Shown: piece by piece, positions 56,080 to 64,000 of the stretch
Layout: each line of letters opens with the position of its first letter
Numbering within the stretch: the first letter of the stretch is position 1
Source: Prinia subflava
Taxonomy: Eukaryota; Chordata; Aves; Passeriformes; Cisticolidae
Length of the DNA stretch: 64,000 bases
Reading direction: 5' to 3'
Assembly: GCF_021018805.1 (NCBI RefSeq)
Contig: NC_086248.1
Coordinates: 63,869,985-63,933,984 of the forward strand
Notes under the pieces: model-generated
Database searches by the model: none
Seen by the model: only the letters and a program-made list of their open reading frames with translations
What the model was told of the DNA's origin: nothing
Translations under genes and position numbers: made by a program

Positions 56080-58034
56080 TCTTCTCAGTATAAGAGTAGG
56101 ACCTAGCATGACCTGTGCTTATATCTAAATTGTTCTGCTTTATTTTGAATTCTGTTGAGTTTTGAAATCTGGATACTGACTGCACCCTTCTAGGACACTG
56201 TGTCACGCATTTGGATAAAGACTTCAATTTGTGTTTGTTTACAGTGATATTAGATGTTAAGAGGTTTATCCTGATGCTAGCTTCTTTGCCAAAAGCTCCA
56301 AAATCAGAGATCACCCTGCATTTCACATAGCTCTGTGGACAGAATCCCAGCCTCATCCTACTTCTTCTTTCATCTTCTGCCATAGGTTTGCTCAGTGAAC
56401 CAAAAGGTTTCTTCCTCTGGAAAACATGATCAGGAAGTATCTGTCCCAGAGAGAGCATGCTTCCAGCAAGCGTCCTGTTTTTACCTCAGTGCTTGGGGGT
56501 ATGGATGTGACAGTGGTCTCCTATGCAACACTACTGTGCATTAACTGTTATATCCAAAGTGAAATGTTTCCCTTGTCTTGTACCTGAAGTACCCACTGGT
56601 ATGTCTAGTTTGCCTTTCTGTATTCCGCCTTTAAACTGTCTTTACTGTTGTGGTGTTGTTGTTGTGTGTGTATTTTTTGTTTTTTGGTTGTTTTTTTTTT
56701 CTCTCTTGCCAGATTGTGTCATAGATCTAACAACTTTGGGATAAGCAAGAGGCCAGAGCACATGTTTAGATACTTTGGGCTATTTTGAGGTCAAGGACAA
56801 TTTTTTTACTTGCTTGGTTGTTCGTACCACCTGTAAACGGGTAATAGTGACACTGACACTGGGCACTCCTTTGGCACCCTGTCAAAAAATAACAATTCAG
56901 AAACAGTCTGGCTTGGAATCAGGGGAGCTGTTAACATTTAGTTTAATATAGATTAATACAGTGTAGCCAGTGATAAACCTACATTGTGAGAAAATGAATG
57001 AATTTAGTGAATCCACTGAAATGAAGACGATGTCTGAGATTCAATAGTGTGTCTGTTTAGTCCCTTTTAAAATTTTATTTATTGTTTTTTAAAGTATTTG
57101 TTGACAGCTGTTTTCTTTGGTAAGTCTTCTTAACACTCTGCTCCTCCTTAACAGAAGGACAAGACCAAGTGTCTTCAAGATAAATCTAGCAGCAGCAAAA
57201 GCCATGCTAGCCTGCCCCCAGCATTAGTGGGAAGGCAACTGGGAATTTGTACGTGTAAGGAGTGAGTGGAATAGTGGAGCATTACCTTCTGTATTTACTC
57301 TGTTGCTGTTTTGCATTACTGAACATTGTTTAGGAGGAAATGAAAATCTTTCTAATGGGATCTAAATGAGATGTGTGGAGCAGCAGAAGGTAGTTCCCTG
57401 GAATGAAATCAGATCTGACGGTTGGGATTTAACACACTCTCTTTTGCCAGAAGTGTGTAAGATTATTAAAGCATCACAACCTCATTTGGTTGCTTTGTAA
57501 TCTGTTCTTAACCTTCATGCTGATGAGGCTGTTATGTAACAACGAGTGAGGGCCAGACCTTATGTTGCTTCAGTGCCATGCCCAGAGACCCCAAAGGGGC
57601 CAGGTGGAAAGCTGGCTGCAGTTTCCCTCTTGAGATTATGTGGAAAACTTGTTTTTGGGCTGTGGGTAGCATCTCTGACCACAGAGAGGTGTATCCTAAG
57701 GTCTACTATATAATACTATGTGTTGTCACTGAAACACTCCTGCTTTCAGGAGGCCCATGGCAATTCTCTTGACAGGGACACTGGCTAACTCTTTCTCCTT
57801 CAGCACCTAAATTTTGGCTGCATAGAGAAGCAGGAGTGACTGCTGTAAAGAAGGTGCTTATTTTTATTTAATTTTCATTAAATTAAAGGTTTTTCTTTTA
57901 CACCAGCAATCTTTGGTTTGACTTTAATCAAAAGAGAGATGTAGGTGAGTAGATAGCCCTTGCTGAGCTCTCCTTTCAGCAGAATGAAACATTGCAGTGA
58001 TACCTTAAGTTTTAGCTATCATATTTTTCAGGTT
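56080..58034. other. Non-coding DNA
   Basis: No exon or clear repeat is supportable; a short GT-rich stretch lies near 56,650-56,700. Confidence 0.6.
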
Positions 58035-58449
58035 CTGTGCTGCCTAGGGGTGCAGTTCTGAGCCTCATATTTAAGCGCTAGTGAGCTCTCTTCATGGAGT
58101 AGGTAGACAAATCGTTTTCCTGCTGAAGACCAAGGACAGTGAGTACAAGTTTCAGGCCCAAAAGCATAAACAATGGTGGACTGAAGAGAGAAACAAGAAG
58201 GATGGGATCTCACAACCTGAAGCTGTGATTGGACAATTAAACCCCAATATGCAAATGGACCAAAATTTATAAAAGTGTGAGACCCCGTGACCACTCGTCC
58301 ATTTTGTGACCATTTCAAGTCCACCTTGGGTGTAGCCCTGGCCAGGCTCTTGTGCTATCCAAGGTATACCTAAAGGCCTTTCAATAAATACCTACTTTAT
58401 TCTCTAACTCTGTCCAGTCTCTGTTCCAGGTCAGCCTTCCAAGGCATCA
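58035..58449 (+). mobile_element. ERVK-like LTR with promoter and poly(A) elements
   Basis: The start near TGTGCTGCC is approximate and the end is ...AAGGCATCA at 58449. Within it are a GATTGGACAATTAA box (about 58227), a TATA element TTTATAAAA at 58266-58274 and AATAAA at 58383-58388, spaced about 110 bp as in a short R region. A T/G-rich U5 follows. This arrangement is that of a betaretrovirus-like avian LTR in plus orientation. Target-site duplication could not be fixed because the 5' boundary is uncertain. Confidence 0.75.
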
Positions 58450-58625
58450 GTTTCTGGGGACCCAGATGGGACAGTGAGGCATCTGAAAACCCCCCCTGGA
58501 CCAGAGGAACACCCAGCTCCTGCCTCCCACTCCTACTGGCACTCCGAGGGGGGTGACCCCAGCTGTGGCCCAGGAGGTATCAGAGCCCAAGAATCCAAAA
58601 CTCTGTGGACCTGACAGATGCGTGA
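58450..58625 (+). mobile_element. Possible ERV primer-binding-site and leader remnant
   Basis: Directly after the LTR comes GTTTCTGGGGACCCAGATGGGAC. Its TGGGGACCC... pattern and position resemble a diverged tRNA primer-binding site. GC-rich, non-AT-like sequence continues to about 58,620. No gag, pol or env reading frame follows, so the element is a fragment. Confidence 0.4.
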
Positions 58626-61600
58626 GTAATTGAATAAAGGGGTATTTTGTTTATAGGCACCAGCAGCATCTGTGCACCTGTTTACTGGAATACCTGATGA
58701 GTGCTGTCTAAACTGTCTGGGATCAGGGAATGCCTAGCTTGAAAAACCAACAAAAGTCTGGTTTATGACAGAGAGCTCTGACAAACCTATCTCTAATGAA
58801 ATAAGAGCCAACAGTATTCTCCTCAGTTACATGGAGAGAAAAATGTTTCACCTGTCTAGATGCGTCAAAATTCTGCACACTAGCTACTTGTACCTGTAAC
58901 TATCTCACTAACTTCATCCTTCTCCACCCCACAAACCCAGACTCTGGCAAGAAGTGCTGTAGGAGTAATTTGTCAGTGTTTAGATCTCAATTCCCATCAA
59001 AAACACATAGCAGTTCAGAGTGATTAAATTCCCAAGGTCATCCACGAAAACTGCAGTTCCTGCTAGTACATACCAAGAGTATTTCAGGCCCTTTCTCTGC
59101 TCTGTTCCTTTACTTCATCATGAAGTGTACAATAACTTTCATTAGACAAAACCAAAGCATAATTTATTTTGCATTTGCATCTTTATTCTACAACACAAGC
59201 AACATAAATAGTTTATACTTTTTGTTTTAAAATATTTCCATTTCAGAATTCAGTCAGAATAAAATATACACAAAATACAGTTTGCAAGCCAGCTGACAGT
59301 GACTGCCCAACCACTGGACACCCAAGGACCATACAAAGCTAGCGGCACAACAGGACATGGTGGACATGGGGAAGGGCTCTTCTAAAGAAGAGCAGAAAGG
59401 TAGAGGGAGGAAACACGGAAAAGACCAAGGAATTGCAGATAGGTATGAACTCAGCAGAAGGTAAACCCAATGTAAGCACTTGTTTGACAAGGTAATTTAT
59501 AGTTTCTCTTAAGAAGTACTATTGCCTCCACCTGAATATACAGCTAGAGAGATTAAGTCCTGGGAATCATGTTTTGTGGTAAAATGCTTCCTCTGGCAGC
59601 CATCATAATGGAAATAAAATTTGATTTTTTATTTTATTTATTTTTTTAAAATTTTCAAACAGAAAAGACTTAGATCTTTGGTGAAATGGAGTGTCCACTC
59701 CCTTTGGCTTGCTTTCAGTTCTGGTTGGAGGGCCCATAGACGTATGTTTGCAGTCTCACAAAAATGATAAAAGGGGAGAAGGGGAAAAGAGGCAGAGAAG
59801 AGAAAGTGGGGGGAACTGAAAGAAGGTTCTTGCTGTTATCATTGCACACCTTCAACCTCTTGCTCCCATCTGCTCTAGCAAATAGTGTGTACTACAGGGC
59901 TTTGTCACCACCATGCTCTGCCATTCCTGGCTGTTCTCCCTTTGATATCGAGTCATGTCTTCCTCTGCAGAGTGGGGGGCACAGCCTGATTGTGGAGGAG
60001 ATATTTGTCCCTTGCTTGAACCTGTGTACCTGTGCCTGTCTGCCAGCTCAGCTCTCTCACTGCAGCTTGCTGCTTTGTAGAAGTGTGGCACTTCACCACA
60101 GCCCAGATGGACCAAATGCATGGACAGGAAACAGGGCTCAGATGCGCCATGGGGGTCAGACAAAATTTATCAAAGTACATAAACTACCTTTTGAAAAGTG
60201 GGATGTTGGAGTAAAAGGATTGAATAGATCCTGTTGCCATGTTTCTTATCCAAAAATGCATTCCATAAACTTGGCTCCCTGATTCAATGTGGCAGTGTAG
60301 ACTATGAAAACCTCAACTTGTGATTTTGCCAGAAATTGGAATTTGAGGGATCTGGTTCCACAGGCGAGCTCATTATTGCATTAATCCAGGATCATACAGT
60401 GTAGCTCCACTAATATCCACAGAATTAGGGCATTTCTTCTTCCCTCTGCTTTTAGTTTTCAGCTTGGAAACCTCTCAGCACTAAGTGAAAAGACTGATGC
60501 ACACTTAGGCCATGTGTGTTTTAGTTTTTCCTTTTTAAAAAGCCAGCACTGCATGTTTGGCCAAAATTGTTTGTTTAGTATCATATTAGTTAATGTCACA
60601 TATAAAGTATGTGTTCTGAGGGGAATTAGTGGAAATGACTTCTTCCTTGCAGTTGTACAACTTCTGGAGTCCCAGGCATGTTGCTGGTGAGGGATGCTGA
60701 GACCGTTTGGTGATATCCCTGTAGAAGCTCCGCTCAAATTAGGGAGGCTCAGTGAAGAGGGATCACTAGCTGCCACATGTTTTTATCTACATTGCATAAC
60801 ATCCAAAATTTGTGCTTCTGTGCAATGGTGAATTGGTCCTTTACACTAAAAGAAGAGAAACTTCTTTTGGTAAATTGATGGTATCATGTTACGTCTTTAT
60901 CAATTGTGGAATGATCAGCAAAAAACCTGTTTCATGTCATATAGCACGATGAGCCCTGTACACAGGTCTTCCCATAAATTACTATGACTGGAGTAATGAG
61001 TAAATAGCCTGCTTAGACACCTTAGACATATCTTAGTATAAAAGTGGCGGGGGCGGAAAGGGAAGCACTTCACTTTTTTTGTGAATTAAAAACAATTTAG
61101 CACTGAGAAATAGCATTTCTAGAATGGACTGCTGAAGGTGACAATAGCCAAACCATAGGCACCATTTCTCAACAGGCTTCTATACAGATGAGCTAGGTAA
61201 AAAAAGAAATCACTTTGGCTTGCTCGATCTGTGCAAAAGTGAGGGTTCTACTTATGCAGTACGGTGTTGTGTGGGACTATGTGCTGGTTCCCGTGAATTT
61301 CTCAAGCAGGAGGTGTATGGAGGGCAGCAGCAGAGAGGGTGACATAAAGGACTTTACAGGACTTGCCCTTTCCTGAGAACTTATCAACCCGTATGTAGGG
61401 ATTGAAGGATTCAAGGACTGAGTCCTGAGTATTAAAGATCCCTAGCTACCTGACTTCCACTGGTTTCGACAGCTTCAGCACTTTGAGCATGGGCCCAAGC
61501 TGTGAAGAAAGGTACAAAGTGCAGGCAGCACATGGAGCTGGACTCTACTTTCTAACTTGTTTGTCACTCAGTTCCATGCCAGTGCTGTGCTGGGCTCTGC

Positions 61601-64000
61601 AGTGTTGATACCAACACTGAGATGTGCTGTATAAAGTACAGGCAAAGATTGCATATGGTACTTAGAGGTGGGGATTTTATCTTTGGTGAATGAGGATTTG
61701 TTAGTGTATTTTTACATAAAGGTCTAAGTTTTAAACAAAACTTGAAGCTCAAACTGAAAGGGAAAGCACCTTACAAGTCACAAGTGTAAACTGGGCTTAG
61801 CCTTGACATGAACAAGCTACAGTGCAGAGGGCTTAAATTTTCCATCTGTGATGAGGCAAAAGCTGTGTTGCCTGTGCTGGGAGTTGTACAAGGAAAGTAT
61901 TGCACAGGTCTGTGCAAATATTTTCCTAATAATTCTTTCTATATGGTAAATTAAGTCAGTTACTCTCAAATGAGTGTTTATCCCTAGGAGAGTATTAAAT
62001 CTGCATTTTAACAACATAAACGCATGAAAGCATGCTAACCAAGAGATGGTGGTAATTCAATGGCTGCTGAATGTTCAGAAAAGGTACAGAATAACTGTGT
62101 TAACCATTGCTGGTGTGACACAAATACATAACACAGCAGATAAGCATATTACTAATGTAGACAGCTCTCAGAAAATATGCTAAATGCCCAGAATATGGCA
62201 GTGATTGGAGCTACAGGTATCTGTTCATACACACACATGTCAATCATCTCATATGACTGCATATGTTCACAGTGCAAAATGAAGTGCAAACATATGCGAT
62301 GACCTGAGACCATGTAAGCTGGGGTCAAACCCTGCCCCTGTTCTGTAGGAAAAGGATTGCTTTCCTGCTTTTCTCAGCTTTAAATATTTGCACAGTGATG
62401 AGCTATTTCATGTGCTTAAAGGTAGTTGATGCTGGGCAGCAGCAACTTTCGCTGTTAGCAACTGCCTACAAGATTTTAAAATGAGATGTCTTTGCCTCTG
62501 CTGGCTGCAGTGGCCCTGAAGAGGGCAGTGTGAACTAGATAAAGGCAGCAGAGGTGCAGCTCTGGTACCTGAGAAGGATGTCAAGCTACCACATCTTTTT
62601 TAAAGCATTTCAGTTGAGTAAAATTCACTGGGCAATCATTTTTAAAAATAACTAGCCAGTTCAACTAAAAAAATCAAACCCAACTCCTAGAAAAATTTAT
62701 GTGACAAAAAAATTAAGGGCAAGAAAAGAGAAGAATGTGGTCATTAACCAAGGCAAAGAAAAAGAGCAAGCTAAGGCTGTAATGCAGAGACTGGTTTGCT
62801 CAAGGTTCAGATGTTTGGTTCAACAGTAAAGCTGCCACTATGTTGCCATGGATGAGGTTACAGAGCTAACAGTAAGGACTGGAATGGGACACACTTGTGA
62901 ATACACATGTGGATATAAGGACTACTACTGCTTCTGACTGAGGAGCTTCCCCACTCACAAGGAGAAAGCAGAAAAGCTACTGGCATGGTCATGTACCTGG
63001 ATTTGATTGGGGTGTGCAGTGTTGGGAATTCCCCTTCTGAGGCTTAGGACAGGGACTTTTCCTGGGACTGTTCTGGCAGACCTCTCCTTTGGGCTAAAAC
63101 CTTGCTTTCTGAGGTCTGAAGGTATCGTGCTGGCAGTTGTGAGCCATGAAACAGGTCACACAGGCCCTATGAAATGGTGAATTCACATGTTTATTATTCT
63201 ACTTCTTTGGGACTTACTGAGGTCTATAGCTAAACTAGCAGAAAAATTGCTGAGATTCTGATGAACCAACTAATTTTTTTATTTGTTTATGTTTTGAAGG
63301 TGCATCAGAAGGCTTCAGCTTCTGCATCTCATGGTTGTGGTTACTGAAGTGGCCATGGGCCACTCCTCTCACCTGGTTAGCATTTTATACACACAAAGAA
63401 AGGGAAGAGCAGCACATGCTGAACTTTGCTCTCCAAAGTCTGCTGCTTCAAATATTCCTTCTTCCCTCCTTCTAAGTTACATTCCTGGAATTACCCAAAG
63501 TTATTTAAGACCTTTTAGGGAGGGGTGTTAATGAGCAGAGGCACTGAGGGTGACAATGGGCACTTAGTGCATAATTTGAAGGACAAAGTTCAAAACAGGC
63601 CAACAGCAACATAGCAAATTTACTTGTCCTGTTTTCCAATGTGGTATTTGCAGTGTAAATAGTTAAAATTAAATTACATTTCAGGTCAAGATGGTGGCTA
63701 ATCAGATAACACTAGGTTATAATATGTTCATGGCCTTGAGGGAGGTGGCGGTAATGGTATTGTCACTCCTAAAGCCTTTTTTTCTGATTTACAGAAGGAT
63801 TTTGTATTGCAACCACAATGCAATCATGGTGTTTCCTAGATTCTAGGAACTTTTCTGTAGTCCTGAGTGATTTCACTAGTACTGCCATCAATTTTGTTTC
63901 CACTACATCATTTAGGAATTTGCTTTAGTTCTAGATCAGTATAACAAGGATCTACATCAATTCAGTGCATTTATAATTAAAACCATCAGAGTTGGCTGAT
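58626..64000. other. Non-coding DNA to the window end
   Basis: No coding exon is supportable. The longest open frame (59764-60282, 172 codons) overlaps several minus-strand frames and has no recognisable domain. A lone GC box (GGCGGGGGCGG, about 61046-61056) sits in AT-rich sequence. No repeat family was clearly identified. Confidence 0.55.

Noticed and set aside
55825..56128. Phe/Trp-rich and Lys-rich frames
   Set aside because: Produced by the T-rich low-complexity tract.
59764..60282. 172-codon plus-strand open frame
   Set aside because: Overlapped by several minus-strand frames; no homology recognised; likely chance in GC-moderate DNA.

Overview
This is vertebrate nuclear DNA, most likely a bird and probably a songbird. 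The window is gene-poor and intron-rich. It holds CR1 LINE 3' ends with the typical avian tail, and endogenous-retrovirus LTRs of the avian TGTCCTGG...CATGACA kind. Species and chromosome cannot be read from the sequence alone.

Region 1 (1 to about 21,255, plus strand) is the 3' two-thirds of NHSL1, a Nance-Horan-syndrome-family actin regulator. Four coding exons are visible: 2158-2289, 11033-14449 (the giant Ser/Pro-rich exon), 14979-15108 and 18564-19287. Their splice phases fit exactly (1, 1, 2), and together they encode about 1,466 residues. A 2-kb 3' UTR follows, with AATAAA at 21231, and it carries an antisense LTR. The 5' exons with the N-terminal WAVE-homology region lie upstream of the window. 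The introns hold three things worth a second look: a pair of adjacent long hairpins (2794-2970), an 18-nt frame-preserving candidate microexon (5487-5504), and a small CpG island (about 15790-15970). The island contains a candidate alternative first exon that starts MGNAGS and is in phase with the last NHSL1 exon.

Region 2 (21.3-40.5 kb) is intergenic. It has a complete 1,366-bp solo LTR with an exact 5-bp target-site duplication, a CR1 fragment and a long poly-T tract.

Region 3 (40,476-40,874, minus strand) is the terminal coding exon of a small single-pass membrane protein resembling SMIM28. It converges on NHSL1. Its poly(A) signal overlaps its stop codon.

Region 4 (41-64 kb) has no coding exon I can support. 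It contains a second CR1, a truncated LTR related to the one in the NHSL1 3' UTR, an ERVK-like LTR with recognisable promoter and poly(A) elements, long T-rich low-complexity DNA and one candidate cis-regulatory patch near 47.7 kb.

No operon, CRISPR array, tRNA, rRNA or wholly new multi-gene system is visible. The least-described candidates are the NHSL1 microexon, the NHSL1 internal promoter/first exon and the twin hairpins.
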